Below, in pieces: positions 34,000 to 42,638 of a stretch of 64,000 bases of DNA (position 1 is the first letter of the stretch; each line of letters begins with the position of its first letter). The notes beneath the pieces are model-generated. The model made no database searches, was not told where the DNA came from, and saw only the letters and a list, made by a program, of their open reading frames with translations. Location: positions 434,001 through 498,000 of the forward strand of contig JAKLDN010000003.1 in the NCBI GenBank assembly GCA_022703505.1, written 5' to 3'. The position numbers and the translations under genes were made by a program. This DNA comes from Spirochaetota bacterium. Its GTDB lineage: Bacteria; Spirochaetota; Spirochaetia; Treponematales; UBA12059.

Positions 34000-34728
34000 C
34001 TACTGCATGGAAAAGCTTAACAAGCTGCCGTTAAACCAAATGGGCTCACTATAAATGGACTCTACTCCGTCTAAAGAAAATCCATAAGATAATACATAGC
34101 ATTGGAGATATGTAAGCCCTGTATCCAAATCATACTGCCCTGATTTCAAGTCCGAATCATTTTCAACAAAATCTGAATCCTTGAAACTAAAAAACTCAGA
34201 ACTTAAGTTTTTCGGTTTTCTTGATATCAGCGCAGGAAAACCCGGATTGATGGAAACGACTGCGCTTGACGGGGCGAAGTCGATAAAAACACCGGTACTA
34301 TTTCTCGTATCAAATGATACTTCGATAGAGAATGGATCGCTTCGCTCAGGCATATTCGTAACATTTATGTACGGTGATCCGTTAACAATCAATTCATTAT
34401 AACCAAGATTCTGAATTCGTAAAAATATCGTTGTGGGGCTACTGCTGAAAGCAGACGCAATTTGCGTTCTGCTAGAAGCTGCATCTTCACTACTTTTAAA
34501 AAATCGATATAAGAGTATATATCCACGAAATATTGAAATGTCGTTACCTGTATCGTTCTCAAAATGAAGAGTGGTACCATTCTGGATCACATTCCTGGGA
34601 GGAGCAAGATAAACATAACTATCAATTCCACACCCTAATATGAAAAGCGAAAAAAATGGAACTAGAACAATAATTTGCAATGATGGGATAAGATGGTTTA
34701 TCTTTCCCACGTTGTCCATTTTCCCCAT
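34000..34728 (-). CDS. AT-rich putative lipoprotein
   Basis: A 242-aa protein with a hydrophobic stretch ending in lipobox FILGCG (about residues 29-34), followed by an Asn/Ser-rich, beta-strand-like body without a recognisable domain. Base composition is far lower in G+C than both neighbours, and codons such as AAT, ATA and TCA are common, suggesting recent acquisition or relaxed selection. ATG 34728 lies 1 base after the stop of the cyclase with GAGGGG overlapping the cyclase end, so it is translationally coupled. A second start, ATG 34719, is possible. Function unknown. Confidence 0.7.
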   Translation of the reverse strand: MGKMDNVGKINHLIPSLQIIVLVPFFSLFILGCGIDSYVYLAPPRNVIQNGTTLHFENDTGNDISIFRGYILLYRFFKSSEDAASSRTQIASAFSSSPTTIFLRIQNLGYNELIVNGSPYINVTNMPERSDPFSIEVSFDTRNSTGVFIDFAPSSAVVSINPGFPALISRKPKNLSSEFFSFKDSDFVENDSDLKSGQYDLDTGLTYLQCYVLSYGFSLDGVESIYSEPIWFNGSLLSFSMQ

Positions 34729-34729
34729 C

Positions 34730-37168
34730 TCACCCCTCGGCCCTGCCCTTCTTCCGCGGACCCGCGGCCTCCGGTGCCTTCGGAGGCTCAAGGGGTTCCA
34801 GGCAGTCCACGAGCTCGTAGATGCCGACAGGCTTGTTCTTCCCCTTGACCCGGATGTTGTCCAATTCGCGCACGATGAATTTGTCCTTCACGAGGCCGTA
34901 GGTGAACTCGCTTACTATGACCTGGGTCCCGTACTCCTTGTTGGTCGCCTCCAGGCGGGAGGCCAAATTCACGTGATCCCCGGTGAGTGTGTAGTTCATG
35001 CGGAGGGGGGATCCCATATTGCCTACCGTGATGATCCCCGAGTTTACGCCGATTCCGACGTTGATGCGCTTGGGCTCGGGCCAGGACTCGTTGAGCTCCT
35101 TCAGCCGATTCATCATGGCCAGGGCGCACTTGCAGCCCCGGACGGCGTGGTCCGGCTGGGGCAGCGGGGCTCCCCAGAATCCCATGATGGCATCTCCGAT
35201 GTACTTGTCCAGGGTACCGCCGTAATCCATGAGCAGATTGGTCATGGCGGTGAAATAGACGTTGAGGTGGTTGACGAGCTCCTGGGGGGCCATGTTTTCG
35301 GAGAGGGTCGTGAAGCCGCGGATGTCCGAGAAGAAGACCGTGAGCTCCTTGTCCTCGCCGCCGAGCTCGGGCGGATCGTCCACGAGCTGGTCCACGACCC
35401 GGGGGCTCACGTACTTGCCGAAGGTCTCCCGCATCTGGCGCTTGTCCTTCTCCTCCGTGAGGGCCCGATACACGATCACGGCTATGAAGGTGAACAGAGT
35501 CGCGAAGGCCGGCATCGTATAATTGAGGAGGTACGCGGAGCCGTCGAACAGGGCCGAGGCGACGAAAAAGTACACGATGACGGAGGCCAGGGTGTACCCT
35601 ACCCCGATCAGTGCCGAGAGCCGGGAGACTAGGAGGGCCGTGACGAGGACCATGCCCGCCACGACGAGGATGTCCACCCAGTCCGGGGCCTTGTTGATGA
35701 AATTGTCCATCAGGATCGTGTTCAGGGCGTTGGCGTGGATCTCGATCCCGTACATCAGGCCGTAGGGCGTGGGCTTCTCGTCCTCGGCCATGCCGCTGGC
35801 GAAGGCTCCGACCATTATGATCTTGTTGGGGACACCCATGGTCCTTCGCCACGAGTCCGGGTCCGGTCCGGGAGCCTTGTCCGAGTAGCCCGCGTAGGAC
35901 CGGACGGGGAAGGTCTGGTGCCCTTCCATGCTCTCGCTGGAGCGGTGGCCCATGTAGTTGACCATCATCTGGCCGTATTCGTTGATCGGAATCCGTATCT
36001 CCGGCACCTCCCGGAGCACAGCCTCCTTCACGACATTGCCGTCCTTGTCGTACTGCTCCCGGGATACCACCAGGGTATACGGCACCCATTGACCCGATCC
36101 CGGATCGAACTTCCTGGGCGCGGGAATCAGGATGTGCTCGCCCAGGATGACCTCGATCTCGTCCAGGGACCTCCCGAAATAGTCCAGGGCCAGGGAGAGG
36201 GTGATGGCCGGAACGAAGGTATCCTTGAATTTACGGACGATGTGGTACTCCGCGTCCGGCGTCCCGTCCTGGTTCGTATCCTCGATCTTGAGGGGTGCAC
36301 GTTTCGCCATCTGGGCCTTCAAGGACGCCAGGGATTCCGCGGTCAGGGGGACCTCGATCGTATGGAACTCTCCGCGGTCATCCTGCCAGGCCAGGCGCTC
36401 CATCTCCTTCTCGTTCACGGTATATCCGGGTCCGAGTTCGTCGAGCCGAAGTATCTCCATCAGCACCGAGGACTTGATGACCAGGGGCTGGCGCCGGTAG
36501 ATCTTGTCCGCGTCGGCGATGAAGTTGGCGTGTCCGTAGCCTCGGGAAGCCCGCCCATAGGGCTCGAGGGGCGGCTCGTACCCGTAGAATCCCGGGACGG
36601 ACTTCCAATCGCCCCCGATGGTCCGGATGGCGCCCCAGCTATCGTACAGGACCTCCTGCCGGACCTCCAGGCCCGCCTCTTCCGCGGCCAGGGACTGGGA
36701 CGGCATAAGCACGGTTTCCAGGAAGACCCTTCCGGACTTCTCGATGCTGTCCACCAGGAGGGCGTCGTTCGCGGGGTTCCGGTCGGGGTCTATGAAGAAG
36801 ATATCCAGGAAGAGGGAACGCTCCCGGTTGTCCTGGTTCTTGATCCGGGCGAAGGAGTTGACCAGGTCCGCGTGCACCCGCCGGGGGAAGGGCCAGTTCC
36901 CGTATCGGGAAAGGGAGCTGGTGTCCACGCCGACGATCAGGATGTCCTCGGAGATCTTGACGTCCCGATCGGTCTGCACGGTCCCTTCCTGCAGGGTTTT
37001 CTTCTCCTGGGTGGTCTTCAGGATGAAGAAGGTGTCCAGGACCTTCAGCTCCAGCTTGGCAAGGAGGCCCGTCTGGTAGTTCAGGAGCAGGAAGATCCCC
37101 AGGACCATGCCGCCGATGATCAAGCCGAACCACCGGGCATCCAGTATCTTGGGACGCTTCTTCGCCAT
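34730..37168 (-). CDS. CHASE2-domain class III adenylate/guanylate cyclase
   Basis: An 812-aa membrane cyclase: N-terminal helix (about residues 14-33), extracytoplasmic CHASE2 sensor (about 35-470), three membrane helices (about 500-575) and a class III cyclase domain (about 590-785). FFSDIRGFT and the later GDAIMGFWG supply the two metal-binding Asp residues; Lys in LDKYIGDA and YTLTGDHVNLASRLE, with the transition-state Asn and Arg, favour a working adenylate cyclase. It senses an unknown envelope signal and makes cAMP. ATG 37168 follows GCAGGAGG. An intrinsic terminator separates it from the upstream TPR gene. Confidence 0.92.
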   Translation of the reverse strand: MAKKRPKILDARWFGLIIGGMVLGIFLLLNYQTGLLAKLELKVLDTFFILKTTQEKKTLQEGTVQTDRDVKISEDILIVGVDTSSLSRYGNWPFPRRVHADLVNSFARIKNQDNRERSLFLDIFFIDPDRNPANDALLVDSIEKSGRVFLETVLMPSQSLAAEEAGLEVRQEVLYDSWGAIRTIGGDWKSVPGFYGYEPPLEPYGRASRGYGHANFIADADKIYRRQPLVIKSSVLMEILRLDELGPGYTVNEKEMERLAWQDDRGEFHTIEVPLTAESLASLKAQMAKRAPLKIEDTNQDGTPDAEYHIVRKFKDTFVPAITLSLALDYFGRSLDEIEVILGEHILIPAPRKFDPGSGQWVPYTLVVSREQYDKDGNVVKEAVLREVPEIRIPINEYGQMMVNYMGHRSSESMEGHQTFPVRSYAGYSDKAPGPDPDSWRRTMGVPNKIIMVGAFASGMAEDEKPTPYGLMYGIEIHANALNTILMDNFINKAPDWVDILVVAGMVLVTALLVSRLSALIGVGYTLASVIVYFFVASALFDGSAYLLNYTMPAFATLFTFIAVIVYRALTEEKDKRQMRETFGKYVSPRVVDQLVDDPPELGGEDKELTVFFSDIRGFTTLSENMAPQELVNHLNVYFTAMTNLLMDYGGTLDKYIGDAIMGFWGAPLPQPDHAVRGCKCALAMMNRLKELNESWPEPKRINVGIGVNSGIITVGNMGSPLRMNYTLTGDHVNLASRLEATNKEYGTQVIVSEFTYGLVKDKFIVRELDNIRVKGKNKPVGIYELVDCLEPLEPPKAPEAAGPRKKGRAEG

Positions 37169-37183
37169 ACCGGCCTCCTGCTT

Positions 37184-37217
37184 AATAAAACGGCGGCCCG
37201 GAAATCCCGGGCCGCCG
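37184..37217 (-). terminator. Intrinsic terminator before the cyclase gene
   Basis: 11-bp GC-rich stem (37191-37201 with 37207-37217), followed on the minus strand by TTTTATT. It lies 19 bases after the TPR gene stop and 16 bases before the cyclase ATG. No room remains for a promoter between the hairpin and the cyclase, so cyclase expression must depend on readthrough or on a promoter upstream of the hairpin. Confidence 0.85.
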
Positions 37218-37236
37218 GAGTTAGACCTGCCTCCGC

Positions 37237-37953
37237 CTACGGGAGAAGTCCCTGGGACTTGAGGAGGATTATACGGTTCCGGGCGAGCTTTGTCCAATCG
37301 TTATCGGGGAAGGCCGCGGTCAATTTGTCGTACTGGGCCTTGGCTTGCTCGTACTGTTTGGTCTCCTCATAGAGAGTTCCCAGTACGAAATGGGCGTGGG
37401 GAATCCCCACGGAAGCCCCGGAGCTCTCGATCACCCGGGTCCAGAGCTCGATGGCCGTCTTGGTGTCTCCCCGTTCCTCGGCGGCCGTGGCCGCTTCCTG
37501 CAGGGCGAATCCCGCCAGGGCGGTCTTGTTGTTCAGATCCGCGGCCTGGAGGAAGAGCTTCTCGGCGGCGGCCCAGTCGCCGTTCCGGGCCTGGACCCTG
37601 CCGGCCAGGACCAGGGCCTTCTGTCCCGCGTAACGCTTCCCGTATTTGGATCGGATGGTGTCGAGGGCGGCCAGGATCTCGTTGGCCTTTTCCGCGGCGG
37701 CCGGTCCCTGCTCCATCCCGTACCATTCCCCAAGGGAAAGCTCGACCTTTTCCAGAGCTTGGGCGGACCGGGTGTCGACGCGCTCGTCAACGACGGTCCA
37801 TACGGCCGCAGCGACGACGGCCAGAACGGCCGCGGCGAATACGGTGATCACGGCCGCACGGTTCTTCCGGAGGAAGTCGTTCAGTCGGGCATGGATGCTG
37901 GGTTTTTCCTCCCGCGCGGCCTTGTCCTGCGCGGCGGGTTCCTTTGAGGCCAT
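37237..37953 (-). CDS. Membrane-anchored TPR protein
   Basis: A 238-aa protein: a charged cytoplasmic tail, one membrane helix (about residues 32-55), and TPR-like helices (for example GYRAGQ-type ALVLAGRVQARNGDWAAAEKL and FVLGTLYEETKQYEQAKAQY). This build resembles YfgM/tetratricopeptide-anchor proteins that act at the periplasmic side of the membrane. It begins 3 bases after the stop of the sigma-54 activator and is terminated by the hairpin above. Its role beside a GAF-domain regulator is unknown. Confidence 0.75.
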   Translation of the reverse strand: MASKEPAAQDKAAREEKPSIHARLNDFLRKNRAAVITVFAAAVLAVVAAAVWTVVDERVDTRSAQALEKVELSLGEWYGMEQGPAAAEKANEILAALDTIRSKYGKRYAGQKALVLAGRVQARNGDWAAAEKLFLQAADLNNKTALAGFALQEAATAAEERGDTKTAIELWTRVIESSGASVGIPHAHFVLGTLYEETKQYEQAKAQYDKLTAAFPDNDWTKLARNRIILLKSQGLLP

Positions 37954-37956
37954 ATA

Positions 37957-39468
37957 TCACTCCTTGTAGTCGTTTATCGAGAGTTCCTTGATCAATCGGG
38001 AGAGGTAGGTCCTCTGGATATCCAGGACCTTTGCCGTCTCCGTCTGGTTCCAGTCGTGATCCTCCAGGGCCCGGCGGATGAAATGCCGCTTGAAGATCGC
38101 CAGGGAATCCTTGAGGCTCTTTCCGCCGTACGGATCGGCACTCTCGGCGCGCCCTCCCAGCAGGAGGTCCGGAACCCCGATGTACTGGTCCTTGGCGATC
38201 ACGCAGGCCCGCTCCACCGCGTTCTCCAGCTCCCGGACGTTCCCGGGCCAGGAGTAGGACAGCATGATGTCCATGGCCTGGTCGGTGAAGCCCCGGAACT
38301 GTTTCTTGGTCTCCCGTCCGAACTTCTTCAGGAAGTACTCCGCCAGGGCGGGAATGTCCTCCTTGCGTTGCCGGAGGGGCGGAACGTAGATGGGAAGGAC
38401 GTTCAGCCGGTAATACAGGTCGCTGCGGAACTCCCCCTTCTCCACCAGGGACTCGATATCCCGGTTCGTGGCCGCCACGATGCGCACATCCACGGTCACG
38501 GAGTCGCTGGAGCCCACGCGCTCGAAGGTCTTCTGCTGGAGCACCCGGAGGAGCTTGGCCTGGAGCTTGAGCGGCAGATCCCCGATCTCGTCCAGGAAGA
38601 TCGTGCCCCCGTCGGCCAGCTCGAAACGGCCCCGCCGGTTCTGCACGGCGTCCGTGAAGGCGCCCTTGACGTGGCCGAAGAGCTCGCTTTCCAGGAGTCC
38701 TTCCGGCAGGGCCGCGCAGTTCACCCGCACGAAGGGTCCCTTGTGCCGGCCGGACCGGAGGTGGAGCTGTTCTGCGAAAAGCTCCTTACCCACCCCGCTC
38801 TCCCCCAGGATCAGGACCGAGGAGTCCGTCGGCGCGACCCGCTCGATCAGATCCAGCTTTTCCTTGATCAGGGGACTGGCGGACACGAGGACGTGGTAGC
38901 CCTTGTCGATGTCGATCTGCTCCCGGAGGTAGCCTATCTCCTCCCGGGCCCGCTCGAGGTACCGGGCGTTCTCGATCGCTATGGCCGCCTGCACCGCGAA
39001 GATCTCCAGCCACTGGAGATCTTCCTGTGTGAAGTACTTCTTGCCCTTCTTGTTGAGGATCTCTATGACCCCCACGCAGTTGTCCCGGACCACCATGGGC
39101 ACCGCCAGGATGCTGAAGGTGGGGAAACCGATGCTCTTGGAGATTTCCCCGTAGAATCGGCTGTCGGTCTCCACGTCGTTCACGATCAGGGATTGGGTGT
39201 GGGCGGCCACCCAGCCGGCGATGCCTTCCCCGGGATTCAGGGAGAATTTCTTGACGTCCCGGCCTTTGGGCCCCAGGGCGATCTCGAAGTAAAGCTTCCC
39301 GTCCTCCGGGTTCTTGAGCACCAGGCTGGAGGCCTCGCCCTCGGTCAGCCGCGTGGCGGACTCGATGATGTGGGTCAGCAGGGACGTAGCGTCCGCGTAG
39401 TTCGAGTTGATCAGGGTGTTGATCTCGATGAGGGTCTCGAACTTACGCGGGTCGATACGTTCCAGCAT
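37957..39468 (-). CDS. Sigma-54-dependent activator with GAF domain
   Basis: A 503-aa enhancer-binding protein. The N-terminal GAF domain (about residues 20-170) probably senses a small ligand. The AAA+ domain has Walker A GESGVGKE (about 219-226), Walker B GTIFLDEIG and RQRKEDIP. The sigma-54 contact loop, usually GAFTGA, reads GAFTDA here (269-274). A C-terminal Fis-type HTH (NQTETAKVLDIQRTYLSRL) binds DNA. No receiver domain is present, so it resembles NifA/NorR rather than NtrC. It lies 6 bases after cmk-rpsA and 3 bases before the TPR gene. Target genes are not evident in this window. Confidence 0.92.
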   Translation of the reverse strand: MLERIDPRKFETLIEINTLINSNYADATSLLTHIIESATRLTEGEASSLVLKNPEDGKLYFEIALGPKGRDVKKFSLNPGEGIAGWVAAHTQSLIVNDVETDSRFYGEISKSIGFPTFSILAVPMVVRDNCVGVIEILNKKGKKYFTQEDLQWLEIFAVQAAIAIENARYLERAREEIGYLREQIDIDKGYHVLVSASPLIKEKLDLIERVAPTDSSVLILGESGVGKELFAEQLHLRSGRHKGPFVRVNCAALPEGLLESELFGHVKGAFTDAVQNRRGRFELADGGTIFLDEIGDLPLKLQAKLLRVLQQKTFERVGSSDSVTVDVRIVAATNRDIESLVEKGEFRSDLYYRLNVLPIYVPPLRQRKEDIPALAEYFLKKFGRETKKQFRGFTDQAMDIMLSYSWPGNVRELENAVERACVIAKDQYIGVPDLLLGGRAESADPYGGKSLKDSLAIFKRHFIRRALEDHDWNQTETAKVLDIQRTYLSRLIKELSINDYKE

Positions 39469-39474
39469 GTCCGG

Positions 39475-41841
39475 TTACGAGTTCTTGCCCGAGCCGCCCC
39501 TCTCCTTGAGCATGTCGCCGAGGGTGTACCCCTCCGCCGCGTCGTCCTGCATGAAGCGGGAGATCTCTTCCCTCTGCTGCTTCTTCACCAGGTCGCGCAC
39601 GGACAGCGAGAGCTTCTGCCGATCCGGGCTCAGTTCCACGATGACCGTCTTGATGGCCTGTCCGACCTCGAACTTCTTGATCGCGTCCTCGAAGGCCTCA
39701 TCCCGGTCCGTCGAGAGGTTGGACTTGTTCACCAGGCCCTCGATGTCGCCCTGGACCTTCACGAACAGTCCGAAGTCCGTGATCGAGGAGATCGTGCCGT
39801 CGACGATGCTGCCCACGTGGAAGGCGGTGGCGAAGGAGTGCCAGGGATCCTCGGACAGCTGCTTGATGCCCAGCCGGATGTTCCGGTTGTCCTGGTCCGA
39901 ATCGATGACCATAACCTCGATCTCCTGCCCGACCTGGAGCTCGGAACCGGGGTGCTTGACCCGCTTGGTCCAGGAGATGTCGTCCACGTGGAGGAAGCCG
40001 TCGATGCCTTCCTCGAGCTCGATGAAGGCCCCGGCGTTGGTGAGCTTCACGACCTTCCGGGCCAGGCGCATTCCCACGGGGTACTTTTCGGAAACCTGGT
40101 CCCAGGGGTTTTCCTGGACCTGCTTGAGCCCCAGGGAGACCTTGCCCGCCTGGAGGTCGTAGGCCAGGATCATGCACTGCACGGGGTCGCCGATCCGGAG
40201 CATTTCCTCGGGCTTGCGTACCTTGCGGACCCAGGAGAACTCGGAGATGTGGGCCAGGCCCTCGATGCCCTCCTCGACCTCGATGAAGGCGCCGTAGTCC
40301 GTGAGCTTGGTGACCTTTCCGTTCACCACGTCGCCCACGTGGTACCGCTCCTCGAAGGAGATCCAGGGGTCCTCGGTGAAGTGCTTGAGGGAGAGGTTGA
40401 TCCGCTTCTCCTCGGGATCCATGCGGATGACCTTGAGCTCGATCTCCTGGCCCTTCTTCACGAAATCCTTGGGCCGGGTGACGTGCCCCCAGCTCATGTC
40501 GTTGATGTGCAGGAGCCCGTCGAAGCCGCCCAGGTCGATGAAGGCGCCGAAGGAGGTGAAGCTCTTGACCTCGCCCTTCACGGTGTCCCCGATCTGGACC
40601 TTGGAGAAGAACTCCTCGCGGTTTTTCTCGGTCTGCTCCTCGAGCCACTTGCGCCGGTTCACGACCAGGTTGACCCGCTTCTCGGAATAGAGGCGCTCCA
40701 CGTAGAACTTGGTCTTGACTCCGACGAGGTAGTCGCCCTTCTCCACCCTCTGGGTGTCCGCCTTGGATACGGGCAGGAAGGCCCGGAGGTTCGGGCCGAG
40801 GTTGACGTCGAAGCCGCCCTTGATCTCCTTCTCGATGACGCCGTCCACGGGCTGGTTGTCCCGGAAGGCGTTGGAGATGATGCGCCAGCGGATCTTTTCG
40901 TCCGCGCGCTTCTTGGAGACGGCGATTTCCCCGGAATAGGTCTCCTTCTTGAGGAGGACCACGCTGACCGTATCCCCCATCTTGGGGGGAGTATCGAACT
41001 CGACAAGGGGGATCTTCCCCTCGGACTTGGCCCCCACGTCGATGAAGACGCAGTCGCTGGAGACTTCGATCACCTGACCGTCGACGAGTTCCCCCTCTTC
41101 GAGGTGATCCATGGACTTGAGATACTGTTCCTGCAATTGTGTCTGGAAATTGTCCTCGGGGGTCGCGGACCCTTCCATTCCCACTTCCTTCACACCCATA
41201 ATGTTCCCTTGCTGTTGAATTTTCGTGTACACTTTCTCATAAACTTCCTCTATGGTCAAGTGAGAGGTATCCAAATACAGGGCGTCCGAAGAGACTTTCA
41301 GGGGTCCCTCCGGCTTTTCGCGGTCGATCCGGTCCCTCATCTCGATATTTTGTCTAATCTCTTCCAGGCTCGACATGCTGGTCCCCTGGGAAAGCCGTCG
41401 CAGAGCCCGGCTCTCCGCGGTGGCGTCCAGGAAGAACTTGTGTTCCGCGTCCGGGAAGACCGCGGTTGTCATGTCCCGCCCCTCCACGACGATGTCCATG
41501 CTCCGGGACAGGTCCCTGACCACACCGTTGACGATATGCCGGAGGGGGACGAAGGCGCTGACCTGTGCCACCCAGGCCTCCACGGCGTCGGTCCGCAGGA
41601 AGGCCTCCACGTCCCTCCCGTCCAGGTGGACCCGGCCGTCCCGATACTCCAGCCGGGCTTTCCGCGCCCATTCCACGACGGGGCCTTCCTCGGAGGGATC
41701 CAGGCCGGCGGAGAGCAGGCCGTAGGTCAGGGCCCTGTACAGGCTTCCGGAGTTGACGTACGTGATGCCCAGGCGCTCGGCGACCATGCGGGCTATGGTG
41801 CTCTTGCCGGTTCCGGCGGGGCCGTCGATGGCTACGATCAT
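39475..41841 (-). CDS. Cytidylate kinase - ribosomal protein S1 fusion
   Basis: One uninterrupted 788-aa frame. Residues 1-212 are cytidylate kinase (P-loop GPAGTGKS at 7-14, NSGSLYRAL, VEGRDMTT and a C-terminal TIEEVYEKVYTKI). Residues about 215-788 are ribosomal protein S1 with six S1/OB domains, for example VKSFTSFGAFIDLGGFDGLLH and VTKLTDYGAFIEVEEGIEGL. The linker is short. An internal AAGGGA plus ATG at 41199 could also produce free S1 of about 574 aa. The order cmk-rpsA is common; physical fusion is a spirochaete trait. It overlaps rluB by ATGA. Confidence 0.93.
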   Translation of the reverse strand: MIVAIDGPAGTGKSTIARMVAERLGITYVNSGSLYRALTYGLLSAGLDPSEEGPVVEWARKARLEYRDGRVHLDGRDVEAFLRTDAVEAWVAQVSAFVPLRHIVNGVVRDLSRSMDIVVEGRDMTTAVFPDAEHKFFLDATAESRALRRLSQGTSMSSLEEIRQNIEMRDRIDREKPEGPLKVSSDALYLDTSHLTIEEVYEKVYTKIQQQGNIMGVKEVGMEGSATPEDNFQTQLQEQYLKSMDHLEEGELVDGQVIEVSSDCVFIDVGAKSEGKIPLVEFDTPPKMGDTVSVVLLKKETYSGEIAVSKKRADEKIRWRIISNAFRDNQPVDGVIEKEIKGGFDVNLGPNLRAFLPVSKADTQRVEKGDYLVGVKTKFYVERLYSEKRVNLVVNRRKWLEEQTEKNREEFFSKVQIGDTVKGEVKSFTSFGAFIDLGGFDGLLHINDMSWGHVTRPKDFVKKGQEIELKVIRMDPEEKRINLSLKHFTEDPWISFEERYHVGDVVNGKVTKLTDYGAFIEVEEGIEGLAHISEFSWVRKVRKPEEMLRIGDPVQCMILAYDLQAGKVSLGLKQVQENPWDQVSEKYPVGMRLARKVVKLTNAGAFIELEEGIDGFLHVDDISWTKRVKHPGSELQVGQEIEVMVIDSDQDNRNIRLGIKQLSEDPWHSFATAFHVGSIVDGTISSITDFGLFVKVQGDIEGLVNKSNLSTDRDEAFEDAIKKFEVGQAIKTVIVELSPDRQKLSLSVRDLVKKQQREEISRFMQDDAAEGYTLGDMLKERGGSGKNS
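41197..41210 (-). promoter_or_regulatory. Possible internal ribosome-binding site for S1
   Basis: On the minus strand AAGGGA (41210-41205) lies 5 bases before ATG 41199, exactly at the junction of the kinase and S1 parts. The surrounding stretch (about 41205-41270) is unusually AT-rich for this region, which would leave the site unstructured. Initiation here would give a normal-sized S1. Confidence 0.45.
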
Positions 41842-42638
41842 GACGGGCGGCTCCTGTAGAAGGTATTCGAGGCCGGATCCGGGGCGGCGTTCCGGAGGGC
41901 CTCCTTCTCCGGTTCCGTAAGGTCTCTCCAGGCGCCCGGACGGAGCCCCTCCAGGGTCACGGGACCCACCCGCACCCGGACGAGCCGGACCGCGGCCAGG
42001 CCGAAGGCGGCCAGGGCCCGGCGGATCTCCCGGTTACGTCCCTCGATCAGGGTCACCCGCAGTGTCCGCTCGTCCTCGGCCTCGACGGAACGGGCCCGGA
42101 GGATCTGTCCGCCCTCCGGGATCCCCCGCAGGAAGGCCTTGGCGAAGCCCTCCGGTACGGGCCGATCCGTACGCACCCGGTACTCCTTCTCGATGTTGCC
42201 GGAAGGATGGCCCACGGCCCCCGCGAACTCACCGTCGTTGGTGAACAAGAGTAGCCCCTCGGAGTCGTAGTCCAGGCGCCCCACGTTGTAGACCCGCTCG
42301 GTCACCTCGGGCTTGATCAGGTCGACGGCGACGGGCCGGCCGTGGGGGTCCGAAGCCGCGGAGAGCACCCCCGCGGGCTTGTTCAGGGCCAGGTAGCGCT
42401 TCCGGGTCTCCGGATTCGCCGGCTTGCCGTCCACCTCCACCCGGGCGCCCGGGGGCACCCGGGTGCCCAGTTCCGTCACGACCCGGCCGTCCAGAAGCAC
42501 CCGGCCCGCGCGGATGAGGTCCTCGCAGGCCCTGCGGGAAGCGAGCCCGCAGGCCGCAAGGTAGGCCTGCAGACGCGGTCCCCGATCGCCCGGGTCGGCG
42601 GATCCCGGTCCGGCGTCGCCCTCCCCCGGTTCCGTCAA
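41838..42638 (-). CDS. rluB: 23S rRNA pseudouridine synthase, RluB/RsuA family
   Basis: Modifies uridine in 23S rRNA. It has an N-terminal S4 RNA-binding domain (about residues 22-80, LQAYLAACGLASRRACEDLI) and a catalytic domain with the active Asp in GRLDYDSEGLLL, plus EGRNREIRRALAAFGL. The 266 aa and the position between scpB and cmk favour RluB, the usual neighbour of scpAB, over RsuA/RluE, though specificity is not certain. ATGA overlaps join it to both scpB and cmk-rpsA. Confidence 0.92.
   Translation of the reverse strand: MTEPGEGDAGPGSADPGDRGPRLQAYLAACGLASRRACEDLIRAGRVLLDGRVVTELGTRVPPGARVEVDGKPANPETRKRYLALNKPAGVLSAASDPHGRPVAVDLIKPEVTERVYNVGRLDYDSEGLLLFTNDGEFAGAVGHPSGNIEKEYRVRTDRPVPEGFAKAFLRGIPEGGQILRARSVEAEDERTLRVTLIEGRNREIRRALAAFGLAAVRLVRVRVGPVTLEGLRPGAWRDLTEPEKEALRNAAPDPASNTFYRSRPS

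Noticed and set aside
38056-41859. A 1267-codon open frame on the plus strand
   Set aside because: It is antisense to the sigma-54 activator and cmk-rpsA, both with full family motifs. High G+C keeps the opposite strand free of stops; the translation has no recognisable domain.
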